The translations under genes were made by a program, and so were the position numbers. DNA of 41,235 bases, taken from NCBI GenBank assembly GCA_020026355.1, contig JAHHQP010000019.1:1-41235 (forward strand), written 5' to 3'. A model generated the notes under the pieces. That model saw only the letters and a program-made list of their open reading frames with translations. It had not been told where the DNA came from and ran no database searches. Below, in pieces: positions 8,707-17,183 of this stretch. Within the stretch, counting starts at the first letter, position 1; the number at the start of each line of letters is the position of its first letter. Source of the stretch: Bacteroidales bacterium. Lineage in GTDB: Bacteria > Bacteroidota > Bacteroidia > Bacteroidales > UBA932.

Positions 8707-9564
8707 TCAGCCCCTCCCTATTTTACATTCATGTTCTTTATCTGCCTGCTCTTCTGCACGGTACATGCCTTGGCGGCGCATCGCCTCGTCGAAATCCACG
8801 TCGTAGCCATTGAACTCAGGGCCTTCCACACAAGCGAAACGCACCTTTCCGGCTACGGTCACACGGCAGGCTCCGCACATGCCGGTCCCGTCCACCATCA
8901 AGGTGTTCAGGCTGACGATGATCGGAAGACCGAGCTTCTTCGCCGTGAGCGTCGCGAATTTCATCATGATCATCGGACCGATGGCGACAGCCTGGTCATA
9001 GACCTGGCCTTCCTCGGTCACGAGTTTTTCCAGACGGGCGGTCACCAGACCCTTGAAGCCGCAGGAGCCGTCATCCGTACAGAGATAGAGATGGTCACAG
9101 ACTTTCTCCATGGCTTCCCGATAGATGATGAGTCCTTCTGTCTTGGCACCGATGATGACATCGACATGAGCACCGTGTTCATGCAGCCACTTGGCCTGAG
9201 GATAGACCGGAGCGGTACCGACACCGCCGGCGATGAAGACGTAGCGACGGCCCTTCAAGGTCTCGGGCGCCATCTCCGTGAAATCGGAAGGCACTCCGAG
9301 CGGGCCGACGACATCCAGAAACGATTCGCCCTGCTCATAGGAGCAGATGTGCATCGTCGATGCGCCGATCGGCTGGATCACGATGGTAACAGTTCCCTTC
9401 TCACGGTCGAAATCACTGACCGTCAAAGGGATGCGCTCACTCTTTTCGTCCGCATGCACGATGAGGAACTGTCCGGGGAGCACGGACTCTGCAAGCCTTG
9501 GAGCCTCCACCACCATCCTGCAGATGGTCGGGTTCAGCATCTCTTTTTCAACAATCTTATACAT
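8707..9564 (-). CDS. nfnA: NfnA/SudB-type ferredoxin-NAD(P) reductase subunit
   Basis: A 285-residue protein of the PyrK/NfnA family. An FAD-binding barrel comes first, with RIPLTVSDFD at about 44-53. A nucleotide-binding domain follows (GGVGTAPVYPQ from 113). Near the C-terminus is a [2Fe-2S] site with Cys230, Cys233 and Cys245 and a nearby Asp225 in MVDGTGMCGAC. In Thermotoga Nfn the small subunit takes electrons from NADH and passes them to the large subunit. The stop is 3 nt before the large-subunit start, so the two are translated together. It begins 7 nt after the HMA-domain gene, so the pair probably shares a transcript with the metal-related genes upstream. It could be called a dihydroorotate dehydrogenase electron-transfer subunit, but no pyrD is present in the window. 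Confidence 0.9.
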   Translation of the reverse strand: MYKIVEKEMLNPTICRMVVEAPRLAESVLPGQFLIVHADEKSERIPLTVSDFDREKGTVTIVIQPIGASTMHICSYEQGESFLDVVGPLGVPSDFTEMAPETLKGRRYVFIAGGVGTAPVYPQAKWLHEHGAHVDVIIGAKTEGLIIYREAMEKVCDHLYLCTDDGSCGFKGLVTARLEKLVTEEGQVYDQAVAIGPMIMMKFATLTAKKLGLPIIVSLNTLMVDGTGMCGACRVTVAGKVRFACVEGPEFNGYDVDFDEAMRRQGMYRAEEQADKEHECKIGRG

Positions 9565-9571
9565 AGATCCG

Positions 9572-9919
9572 TCATTGCGCCGGCGTCACGACTACCGCTT
9601 CATAGCCCAGTTTCTCGAAAGCGTCGGCAAGTTTCTTCTCATCGGTCTTCGAGGCATCATAGCCGATGACCACCGTCATCTTCTCGAACGACACCTCCAT
9701 CCGCTTCACCCCCTTCTCGAAAGCGATGTTCTCTTGAATTTTCTCGACACATTTATGGCAATGCATCTTCACCGAAAAAGTCACCGTGCGGATCTCTTTC
9801 CGGACCGGTTTCTTCCCTTGAACAAGAACGGAAGGTTGTCCTGCCTCTGCGGCAACGGAAGCAGATGATGCAGAAAAGCTCATGAGAGCCGCTGCAAGCA
9901 TAAATACCAATGTTTTCAT
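9572..9919 (-). CDS. exported HMA-domain metal-binding protein
   Basis: A 115-residue protein with an N-terminal signal peptide (MKTLVFMLAAALMSF, ending near the SVAAEA segment) and a single heavy-metal-associated domain. The domain has the metal site MHCHKC and the usual beta-alpha-beta ending in KLGYEAVVV. It should bind Cu(I) or a similar soft metal in the periplasm. The frame can be extended three codons to a GTG at 9928, but the ATG at 9919 gives a normal signal sequence and is preferred. It sits 50 nt downstream of the TonB receptor gene and 7 nt upstream of nfnA. A role in handing metal on from the outer-membrane receptor is inferred from position only. Confidence 0.85.
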   Translation of the reverse strand: MKTLVFMLAAALMSFSASSASVAAEAGQPSVLVQGKKPVRKEIRTVTFSVKMHCHKCVEKIQENIAFEKGVKRMEVSFEKMTVVIGYDASKTDEKKLADAFEKLGYEAVVVTPAQ

Positions 9920-9969
9920 ATCATTCACTAAATTTAGACATTATTATTCAATTATCATCAGGTTTACCC

Positions 9970-12126
9970 TCAAGATTTCTTCCAAAGCGTGAAACGGACA
10001 CCTATATGCCCTTTCACGCCCATGATCGGTCCCCAGACCGCACCGGCATCGAACGCACCGGTTCTCGGATCCTCTCCGTTCACCAGCAGCTGTTTCTGAT
10101 GGAAAGCGGTCATATTCTCCACCCCGGCATAAAGATCGACTCCTTTGAATCTGCGAGTGACCTGAAAATAAAGCTGCGGATAGACCGGGGAATAGAATTT
10201 ACCATCCTTTTCCCGGATCTGCGCCATACCTTTCATGAAATCATAGACACGGCAAGGTCCGTTGACCGAAGCTGTGAAATCGAAGATCCACTTCCGGAGC
10301 GCTGTCGCATACTGGAGGTTAAGCACTCCTTTGTAGCGGCTGGTCATCGGTTTCTCGACCAGACCACGGCCAGGAAGTTCCACCTTTGCATTCGTGTAGC
10401 GGAAAGTAGCGGTCACATTGAAATTCCGGAACGGGTCAATGGAAAAGTCCAGCTGTATGTTGTCAGTGAAGGAAGGCCGGCCGTCGGAAGCCAGGAAATG
10501 AATGGACTCCGCCGTAGGATCCATCTCATAATCCACCAGCATCTGCTGCAGGAACTGCGTCCGGAAATAATCCACGCTCAGATAAGCATCCGTTCCACTA
10601 CCCACCGGAAGATACCAGGTCAGGTTGCCGCCGAAAGTCCAGGCATCTTCCAGCAGATGTCTCCGATAATCTCCGACAAAGGATTTTCCACTTGAGAAGA
10701 CACCGATATTGTCGACCAGCGGCGTAGAGTAACGGAGACCTCTACCGGCATTGGCCCTGAGGACCAAGGCCTCGACCGGAGCATATTTCAAAGTCAAGCG
10801 CGGTACGAACTTGATTTTCGCACCTTCTGCCCGGCTGTACCAATCTCCCCGCAAGCCGGCAATGACGGTCACTTTCTCTCCATATTTATAGGTATACTCC
10901 GCGAAGACACCTGCCAGGCCCAGGTTGGTATGTCCCCGAAAGGCTGCAGTCGCCAGCTCCGGCACGCTCTGACGGATCTGACGGAGGAAATCTTCCTGAT
11001 AGCCGTCGAAGGTTCCGCTGAGACCGGCCGTGTACCGATGGTGCTCATTGACTTCATGCTGGAAAAGCAGGTTCGCGAAAGCGGAATGCTGATCCGCCAG
11101 ATAGGAAGTCGCCCCGAAATGACTGTCCATGTTCTGGTAACTGTAGTCCAGTACAAAGGCGAAGTTGCGAGAATTGTCAGGTGTCAATGGAATACCGACC
11201 TTAAGATAGCCGTTCACAGAACGGTTCAGGATCCGGGAGCCCCACGGGTCCACCTGTCCTTCTTCCGGCTGATCCAGACTGAACCGGTCCGGATCATAGC
11301 AGACATGCTTTCCGCCCACTTTCATGAACTGGCCACCGAGCCTGGAATCCTGGAGCGCACGCAGACCGAAACGGACCTGCACGCCACCCGGAGCGGCATA
11401 CAGCCAACGGTTCGCCAGATTGAACTGAAGCAGTTTCGGATCGTCCATGAAGCCGTCCTTGTTCATGTCGTGCGGTATGATATTACCGGAGACATGACCG
11501 AGGATGACCGTACTCCAGTCCTCATTGAGCTGAAGAGAAGAAGCGACGTTGAAATCCAACTTCGTGTCAGTCATGACGGCTGCATTGAGGAAGAGCGGTT
11601 TCTCGTCCGTCGGCTTCCGGTGTTCGAGATTGATCTGACCGGTCATGGACTCGGAACCATTGATCACCGAAGAAGAGCCCTTCGCGATCTGAATGCTCTC
11701 CAGCCATTGACCTGGAACATAGGACAGACCGAAAGGAGCGGACAGTCCTCTCATCACCGGACGATTCTCGTCCAGCATCTGGGTATAGATTCCGGAGAGG
11801 CCGAGAAGACGGATCTGACGAGCACCGGTCACCGCATCGGAATAGCCCACGGTGACGCTGGCGGAGTTCTCGAAACTTTCAGCCAGGTTGCAGCAGGCCA
11901 TCTTGCACAGTCCGGCAGCGGAAATGATTTCCGTACGGACTTCCTTGGCTTTCGACAAATAATTGCCGGACTGGTCCGCCACGAAGACGGTCGCTTCCAG
12001 TTCATCGGAACGGGCATCGTAGATGCCTGTAGTATCGACAGCCGCAGCTGTCTCTTGTCTGTGGTCCTGGGCCTGTGCCCAGAACGGCAGCACAGACAAG
12101 CATATAAGGAAAATTGATCTTTTCAT
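9970..12126 (-). CDS. TonB-dependent outer-membrane receptor, probable metal (copper-like) uptake
   Basis: A 718-residue receptor. The signal peptide MKRSIFLICLSVLPFWAQAQ is followed directly by the plug domain, without the carboxypeptidase-like N-terminal domain of SusC-type receptors. The plug has a cysteine cluster (GLCKMACCNLAESFENSASV), then GYSDAVTGARQIRLLGL and a long 22-strand-type beta-barrel ending in GVRFTLWKKS with the usual aromatic near the C-terminus. The open frame extends upstream to 12651, but that part overlaps the upstream gene and lacks a signal sequence, so the ATG at 12126 is chosen. Neighbours are a Cys-rich small exported protein upstream and an HMA protein downstream, which together suggest a soft-metal substrate. 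The substrate itself is inferred, not shown. Confidence 0.9.
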   Translation of the reverse strand: MKRSIFLICLSVLPFWAQAQDHRQETAAAVDTTGIYDARSDELEATVFVADQSGNYLSKAKEVRTEIISAAGLCKMACCNLAESFENSASVTVGYSDAVTGARQIRLLGLSGIYTQMLDENRPVMRGLSAPFGLSYVPGQWLESIQIAKGSSSVINGSESMTGQINLEHRKPTDEKPLFLNAAVMTDTKLDFNVASSLQLNEDWSTVILGHVSGNIIPHDMNKDGFMDDPKLLQFNLANRWLYAAPGGVQVRFGLRALQDSRLGGQFMKVGGKHVCYDPDRFSLDQPEEGQVDPWGSRILNRSVNGYLKVGIPLTPDNSRNFAFVLDYSYQNMDSHFGATSYLADQHSAFANLLFQHEVNEHHRYTAGLSGTFDGYQEDFLRQIRQSVPELATAAFRGHTNLGLAGVFAEYTYKYGEKVTVIAGLRGDWYSRAEGAKIKFVPRLTLKYAPVEALVLRANAGRGLRYSTPLVDNIGVFSSGKSFVGDYRRHLLEDAWTFGGNLTWYLPVGSGTDAYLSVDYFRTQFLQQMLVDYEMDPTAESIHFLASDGRPSFTDNIQLDFSIDPFRNFNVTATFRYTNAKVELPGRGLVEKPMTSRYKGVLNLQYATALRKWIFDFTASVNGPCRVYDFMKGMAQIREKDGKFYSPVYPQLYFQVTRRFKGVDLYAGVENMTAFHQKQLLVNGEDPRTGAFDAGAVWGPIMGVKGHIGVRFTLWKKS

Positions 12127-12211
12127 CTGTAATCGTTTTCTGAGAATTGATGATACGTCTGCTGACTGCCGTCTCATTCGAGCGGCAGGAAATAAGAAGC
12201 GATGCAGGGTA

Positions 12212-12688
12212 TCAGATTCTGAAAACGCGGATGAAGGAGAGAAGATCCGGACCGGAAGACCCGAACAGGTCCTGTTCATCCGGAACGGCAGACAGGACTT
12301 CAGGTTCGGCCTGTGGAACGATAGAAGTGCCGACCGTAGCGGCGACGGCAGCATCCAGAGCAGCAGGATCATATCCGTACAGGTAGTCCTGCTGAAGAAG
12401 ATAGAGTTCTTCCAGCTGCTCGATTTCATCGGAACAGCAGACGCTGCTGAAAAGCTGGTCTTCACCGGAAACAGCGACAGGATGGACTTTCTGGCAATGG
12501 TCATCTCCCGTTCCGCAGAGGGTATCCGGATGAATGGCAAGACAGGATCCGGCTTCCTCGTGAAGGATGGAGACATAGGTCTGACCGGCAGTGCTGCAGG
12601 CATGCAGCTCGAAGCCCATGATACAGGAACAGTACCACAGGCACACCGCAAATGCGGTCATTCTAATGAGAAAATCCTTGAACACCAT
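12212..12688 (-). CDS. small Cys/His-containing exported protein (HYC/CC-like)
   Basis: About 158 residues if started at the ATG at 12688. The frame opens at 12703 with another ATG, and a third lies at 12661. A hydrophobic segment (MTAFAVCLWYCSCIMGF) forms a signal peptide or anchor. After it come FELHAC, then spaced cysteines and histidines, including CGTGDDHCQKVH and VCCSDEI. The C-terminal part is acidic. The pattern recalls small Bacteroidota proteins with HxC and CC motifs that sit beside TonB receptors and copper-handling genes. It is the first gene of the minus-strand cluster and lies 85 nt before the receptor. The start is uncertain because a promoter-like box (12692-12699) lies immediately upstream of 12688. 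Function is inferred as metal binding or sensing in the envelope. Confidence 0.7.
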   Translation of the reverse strand: MVFKDFLIRMTAFAVCLWYCSCIMGFELHACSTAGQTYVSILHEEAGSCLAIHPDTLCGTGDDHCQKVHPVAVSGEDQLFSSVCCSDEIEQLEELYLLQQDYLYGYDPAALDAAVAATVGTSIVPQAEPEVLSAVPDEQDLFGSSGPDLLSFIRVFRI

Positions 12689-12691
12689 CTG

Positions 12692-12719
12692 CAAATATAT
12701 CATTTTTTCTTTATATTTG
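12692..12719. promoter_or_regulatory. mirrored divergent -7 boxes between the exported Cys-rich gene and sppA
   Basis: CAAATATA (12692-12699) and TATATTTG (12712-12719) are exact inverted copies 12 nt apart. Each reads TATATTTG on its own strand, fitting the Bacteroidota -7 consensus. The plus-strand box lies 27 nt before the sppA start. The minus-strand box lies only 3 nt before the chosen start of the divergent gene, so either that start is further in or this box is not the one used. No clear -33 TTTG is seen for either. Confidence 0.5.
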
Positions 12720-12746
12720 TGTTTTTACAGAAAAAGAATAACTACC

Positions 12747-14561
12747 ATGGAACAGTACAGAACCAATGACCGGGGCTGGAAAAGTTTCTTCAAGACTTTC
12801 GCCGCCTGTCTTCTCGCCATCATCGTCATCACGGCACTGATGTTCACGATCTTCAACGGAGCCATCGCCGGACTGACCAGCGATCTGATGAAATCCGGAT
12901 CCGTACAGATCCCGAACAACACCATCCTGACCATCAATTTCTCGGAGATTTCCTTGAACGAACAGAACATGGAAGTCAACCCTCAGGTCTTGTTGAACAG
13001 CAATGGAGTCGACATCAACACTTTAGGCATATGGAACATCGTCAACGCCATAAAATGCGCCAGTTACGATGACCGCGTGAAATTCATCTACCTCCGGGCA
13101 GACGGCGTACAGGGCGGCCTGTCACAGGTCGAGGAAATCAGAGCCGCACTGGCTGATTTCCGCAAGGTCAGCGGCAAGCCGGTGATCGCCTATTTCGACA
13201 ACCCTTCCAACGGAGGCTACTATCTGGCTTCTGTAGCGGACAAGGTCTACATGACTCCGCATCAGGGAGGCATGAACACCATGGTCGGCATTTCCTCACA
13301 GCTGATCTTCCTGAAAGATGCGCTGGATAAACTGGGCATCAATGTCCAGCTGATCCGCCACGGCAAATACAAATCCGCCGGCGAGATGTTCGTCCGGAAT
13401 TCTTCCAGCGAAGCGAACCTGGAGCAGAACCGCGAAATGGTTGCCTCCATCTGGAAGACCTGGTCTGATGAGATCGCCGCTTCCAGATCGATCTCTCCGG
13501 AAGCCTTCAACGCCATGATAGAGAACCTGGAGCTGAATTTTCCGGAAGATTTTCTGGAGAAAGGCCTGGTCGATGAACTGATGACCAAGGAAGAGTTGAA
13601 ACTCCAGCTGGCAAAACTCAGCGGGAAGGAAAGCTGGAAACAGGTCAAGCTGACTTCCATCGCCGACTACAGCACCGTGATGAATACCATCGACGACAAG
13701 AGCAAGACCAAGATTGCCGTGATCTATGCCAATGGTGAAATCGTGGACGGCAAAGGTCAGACCGAAGTCGCCGGCGAACGTTTCGCGGACATGATCGCCC
13801 AGATCAGGAACGACAAGAGTATCAAAGCCGTGGTCCTGCGTGTCAATTCTCCTGGAGGAAGCGTTCTGGGTTCCGAAAAGATCAAGGCTGAACTGGATCT
13901 GCTCAAGGGACAGAAACCGCTCATCGCTTCCTATGGTGACTATGCCGCTTCAGGCGGATACTGGATTTCCAACAACTGTGACTACATCTTCTCGAATGCC
14001 ACGACCCTGACCGGTTCCATCGGTGTGTTCAGCATGATTCCGGACTTCAGCAAGACCGTGAACGACAAGCTGCACATCAACATCACGCCGATCAATTCCT
14101 GCAAGCATGGCGACATGTACGGTCTCATGCGCCCGTTGGATGAACAGGAAACAGCTTACATGCAGGCTTCCGTCGAGAAAATCTATGACCGCTTCACCAC
14201 GACAGTCAGCGAAGGACGCGGCGTGAAGAAGAGCTATGTAGACAGTATCGCGCAAGGACGAGTATGGACCGGCGCACAGGCTCTGGAACTGCAGCTGGTC
14301 GATGAGATCGGAACGCTTGACGATGCCATCAACTACGCCGCTCTCGCAGCCGGTGAAGATGACACCTTGAACAATGTCCAGGTAGTGGAATATCCAAGAC
14401 AGCCGACACTCATGGAGACCTTCATGGCCCTGCTCGGCAACGGCGGCAATACCGGTGAAGATTCCATCATCGCAGAAGCGGAAAAAGCATTCGGCCACTG
14501 GAAAAATGCCAGGTCCGGCAAAGTATATGCCGCGATGCCTTACCGCTACACCTTCAGATAA
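12747..14561 (+). CDS. sppA: signal peptide peptidase SppA (67K long form)
   Basis: A membrane-anchored serine protease of family S49 that digests cleaved signal peptides. The 604-residue product starts at the ATG at 12747; the longer open frame to 12591 runs back over the divergent gene and is rejected. One N-terminal membrane helix lies at about 17-38 (FAACLLAIIVITALMFTIF). Two S49 repeats follow. The general-base lysine is in HGKYKSAGE (Lys209) and the nucleophile in YAASGGYWIS (Ser402), matching the Lys/Ser dyad of E. coli SppA in which each residue sits in a different repeat. Length fits the long form rather than the short Bacillus form. The stop codon directly abuts the stop of tilS on the other strand, with no intergenic base. 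Confidence 0.96.
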   Translation: MEQYRTNDRGWKSFFKTFAACLLAIIVITALMFTIFNGAIAGLTSDLMKSGSVQIPNNTILTINFSEISLNEQNMEVNPQVLLNSNGVDINTLGIWNIVNAIKCASYDDRVKFIYLRADGVQGGLSQVEEIRAALADFRKVSGKPVIAYFDNPSNGGYYLASVADKVYMTPHQGGMNTMVGISSQLIFLKDALDKLGINVQLIRHGKYKSAGEMFVRNSSSEANLEQNREMVASIWKTWSDEIAASRSISPEAFNAMIENLELNFPEDFLEKGLVDELMTKEELKLQLAKLSGKESWKQVKLTSIADYSTVMNTIDDKSKTKIAVIYANGEIVDGKGQTEVAGERFADMIAQIRNDKSIKAVVLRVNSPGGSVLGSEKIKAELDLLKGQKPLIASYGDYAASGGYWISNNCDYIFSNATTLTGSIGVFSMIPDFSKTVNDKLHINITPINSCKHGDMYGLMRPLDEQETAYMQASVEKIYDRFTTTVSEGRGVKKSYVDSIAQGRVWTGAQALELQLVDEIGTLDDAINYAALAAGEDDTLNNVQVVEYPRQPTLMETFMALLGNGGNTGEDSIIAEAEKAFGHWKNARSGKVYAAMPYRYTFR

Positions 14562-15989
14562 TCAGTCCAGCTGACTGATCAGCAGCAGCTTTCCGGTTCC
14601 GGAATGAACCTTATGCAGGTCATCGCTCCGATAAGCCGATACCGCTGAAATCCTTGAGGCAGCCTTGTCCAGGTCACGGACCAGCAGGGCTGCCTTTTCT
14701 TTGTCGACTTTTGAGAATTTATGGTCTGCGAAGAAATCGCTGACTTTTTTCCGTCCCTTCATGCCGAAAGGAACGAACCAGTCCCCGACCCTCCAGGAAC
14801 GGAAGTAGAACGGGAAAGGCAAGGTCTCGGCATCCAGCACGAGCCTTCCCGCCGGCTGCTTCAGACAGAAATCCGGTGTCCGCTCCAGAACCCTGATCTC
14901 ATAATGATGGCCGCGGAAAGCATAGCACCCCGGTCCGCTGATTTCCAGACTGGAGTCTTCTTCTGTCGCAGGACAAGCTCGCACGATGAGCCGGTCCGTC
15001 GTCGTCACCAGCTCATACCCATCGCCCCGGAAGACTTTTCCTGAAAGCGTTTTTCCCGACCGGAGCAAGGACTCGATTCCATCCAGGGCAGAAGTCCGGA
15101 AGCCGTAAGATTCCAGAGTCCTGAAAAGGAGGTAAGGCCAATGAGCTTGCGACAGGAGTTCCCGAACGCTGATGACCACCAGTTCCTCCTCACCCTTCGC
15201 CGGAAGCAGGAAGACCTCCTTATGGCAATGATACCAGTCCGACAGGATCTCTTCGGCATCACCGAAGCGCTGCATTTCCTGACGGAGCGTCTTCAGGTAA
15301 GAAGGATTGAACTTCTCGAAAAGCGGGAACACCTGATTCCGGAGACGATTGCGCTTGTAGCTGTCCTCCGCATTGGTATGATCTTCCCGCCAGCACAATC
15401 CCCGAGCGAACGCATAGCCTTCGATCTGCTTGCGGGTAAAATCCAGCAAAGGACGGAGCAGCAAAGGACGCCCCTGCCCTTCCTGAGCGGGTACCGGCAG
15501 TCTTCCGACTGGCTCCATGCCGGACAGTCCCCTCACCCCGGTTCCTCGAAGCAGATTCAGGAACAAGGTTTCCACATCATCATTGGCATTGTGAGCGACG
15601 GCGACAGCTACGAATCCATTGACCTGACAGAGTTCGGAGAACCAGTTGTACCGGAGTTCACGGGCAGCCATCTCGATGCTCAGCGAATGTTCCCGAGCAT
15701 AGGCGACCGTATCGAAACGAATCTTGAACAGGCGGACGTCATGTTCCTCCGCCCAAGAGGTCACCAAGGCTTCATCCCCATCGCTTTCCGCTCCTCGAAG
15801 CGAAAAATTGCAATGAGCCAGTGCAAAAGACGGTTTCAACGAGGAGTGCAGGAAGAGATCGGCCATGGTCATGGAGTCGACTCCGCCGCTTACCGCCAGC
15901 AGGACGGGCCATAAGCATGAAGGAGCAAGTCGGCTTGACGCCTCTTGCTCCATCATCGCTTTCAATTGTCTGTCGAATCTTCCCTGCAT
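14562..15989 (-). CDS. tilS: tRNA(Ile)-lysidine synthetase
   Basis: Modifies C34 of the CAT-anticodon tRNA-Ile2 to lysidine, so that it reads AUA rather than AUG. The 475-residue protein has the PP-loop ATP pyrophosphatase motif SGGVDS at 34-39 and the family segment HNANDDVETLFLNLLRGTGVRGLSGM. A C-terminal TilS domain ends in a region including WRVGDWFVPFGMKGRKKVSDFF. The ATG at 15989 lies 3 nt after the stop of the DUF3078 gene, so the two are probably translated from one message. Its stop codon touches the sppA stop codon, leaving no room for a terminator between the convergent genes. Confidence 0.95.
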   Translation of the reverse strand: MQGRFDRQLKAMMEQEASSRLAPSCLWPVLLAVSGGVDSMTMADLFLHSSLKPSFALAHCNFSLRGAESDGDEALVTSWAEEHDVRLFKIRFDTVAYAREHSLSIEMAARELRYNWFSELCQVNGFVAVAVAHNANDDVETLFLNLLRGTGVRGLSGMEPVGRLPVPAQEGQGRPLLLRPLLDFTRKQIEGYAFARGLCWREDHTNAEDSYKRNRLRNQVFPLFEKFNPSYLKTLRQEMQRFGDAEEILSDWYHCHKEVFLLPAKGEEELVVISVRELLSQAHWPYLLFRTLESYGFRTSALDGIESLLRSGKTLSGKVFRGDGYELVTTTDRLIVRACPATEEDSSLEISGPGCYAFRGHHYEIRVLERTPDFCLKQPAGRLVLDAETLPFPFYFRSWRVGDWFVPFGMKGRKKVSDFFADHKFSKVDKEKAALLVRDLDKAASRISAVSAYRSDDLHKVHSGTGKLLLISQLD

Positions 15990-15992
15990 CCT

Positions 15993-17147
15993 TTATTTCT
16001 TCTTGCTGGCAATCGTATAAGTAAAGCCGAACGCGATGTTCTCACGGAACTGCACCCGCTGCTTGCCCGGAAGTTTCTGCTCCACTTCCTCCAAGGTCTT
16101 CACCATGATGTTCGGGTCGTAGATCAGGTTGGTCAGCATGGTCAGGGAGAAATACTTCGCCAGTTTCCAGTCGAATCGGTTATCCCAGTTCACACGCAGA
16201 TTCTCCGGATGGTCCAGATAGTTGGAGAAGAGAACCAGCTGGGAAGTATACTTGAAATTATCATTGACGTTGACAGCGACATCGACCTTCATCTGAGCAC
16301 CGAACTCGAACTTGGCGTTCTTGTAATAAGTACCGATTTTACGCTGGGTTTCCTTATCTTGAGAATGTTTCTCCAGTTCCGCCAGCTGCTGCTTCTCCTC
16401 CTCAGTCAACATCCTCAACTTCATGCCGTAAGCCTTCTTCAGCTCATCCATCCGGACGATCACGAAACCTCCGGTAACCGGAGCCAGGTTGATGGACAAC
16501 CAGTTGAGCGGCTTGTAATCAATACCGAGAGCCAGGTTCGTGTAGGCCGGAGCCAGAAAGCTGGACTTCAGGTTCTTGAAATGAATCCAGTCCTCTCGTG
16601 TCGGTTTGCTGACCGTCTCCGGTCCATCTCCGAAAGGCACCTCCGTCCCGGTAGCCTTATCCCAATGCTTGGTAGGAGTCGGATAGTCATACGTGTTGGA
16701 GAACTGCGACTTGAAATCGAAGTTCGCTGAGATGAAAAGATTCTCGATAGCCTGATAGCCGAATTTACTTTCCAGATAGATCCGGTCCGCATTTTTCTGG
16801 AGGATCGGTTTCGAAGTCGCATACAGGAAGCCATAATCCAGCTGAAGACGGTTGTTCCAGAACAGACTGCTCCTCTTATAGTCTGCATTGGCGTCAATGA
16901 AGCCCTGCATGGATACCGTAAGTTTGTCACCACCGGCAGCCCAGTTCGTCAAGGAAGTCTGACCGATATTGATCTGCGTCTTCAAGGAATTCGTCCAATA
17001 ACAGGGTCTGACCGGTTCCGGAGCCGCTTCCGGCGCTTCCGTCACAGCAGCGGCTGCTTCTGCAGCTGCTTTCTGCACATCCGTCAGGTCCTGTGCCCAT
17101 ACCGATACGGAACACAACATGACAGGAATCCAAAGCAATCTTTTCAT
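15993..17147 (-). CDS. DUF3078 domain outer-membrane protein
   Basis: A 384-residue exported protein found across Bacteroidota, of unknown function. A signal peptide (MKRLLWIPVMLCSVSVWAQ) is followed by an Ala/Glu/Pro-rich linker (about 20-45). The beta-rich DUF3078 body starts at YWTNSLKTQINIGQTSLTNW, where the spacing of aromatic and Gly residues suggests a small barrel. The C-terminal strand (NIAFGFTYTIASKKK) resembles an outer-membrane sorting strand. A GTG two codons upstream (17153) could also start translation; the ATG at 17147 gives the standard signal peptide. It sits between proS and tilS on the same strand, 36 nt after the proS stop. Confidence 0.85.
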   Translation of the reverse strand: MKRLLWIPVMLCSVSVWAQDLTDVQKAAAEAAAAVTEAPEAAPEPVRPCYWTNSLKTQINIGQTSLTNWAAGGDKLTVSMQGFIDANADYKRSSLFWNNRLQLDYGFLYATSKPILQKNADRIYLESKFGYQAIENLFISANFDFKSQFSNTYDYPTPTKHWDKATGTEVPFGDGPETVSKPTREDWIHFKNLKSSFLAPAYTNLALGIDYKPLNWLSINLAPVTGGFVIVRMDELKKAYGMKLRMLTEEEKQQLAELEKHSQDKETQRKIGTYYKNAKFEFGAQMKVDVAVNVNDNFKYTSQLVLFSNYLDHPENLRVNWDNRFDWKLAKYFSLTMLTNLIYDPNIMVKTLEEVEQKLPGKQRVQFRENIAFGFTYTIASKKK

Positions 17148-17183
17148 ATTCACGAAGTCAGTTTCAAAAGTTCAGGAAATTCA

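Noticed and set aside
8023..9669. Long plus-strand open frame (548 codons) across nfnB and nfnA
   Set aside because: It is antisense to two well-supported genes, spans their junction, has no recognisable domain, and its His/Arg/Asp-rich composition is what the reverse of GC-rich genes gives.
10930..12117. Plus-strand open frame (395 codons) opposite the TonB receptor
   Set aside because: No signal, domain or promoter; the receptor on the other strand has clear family features.
12127..12651. Upstream extension of the TonB receptor frame
   Set aside because: It overlaps the Cys-rich gene in another frame, lacks a signal sequence, and a proper signal peptide begins at 12126.
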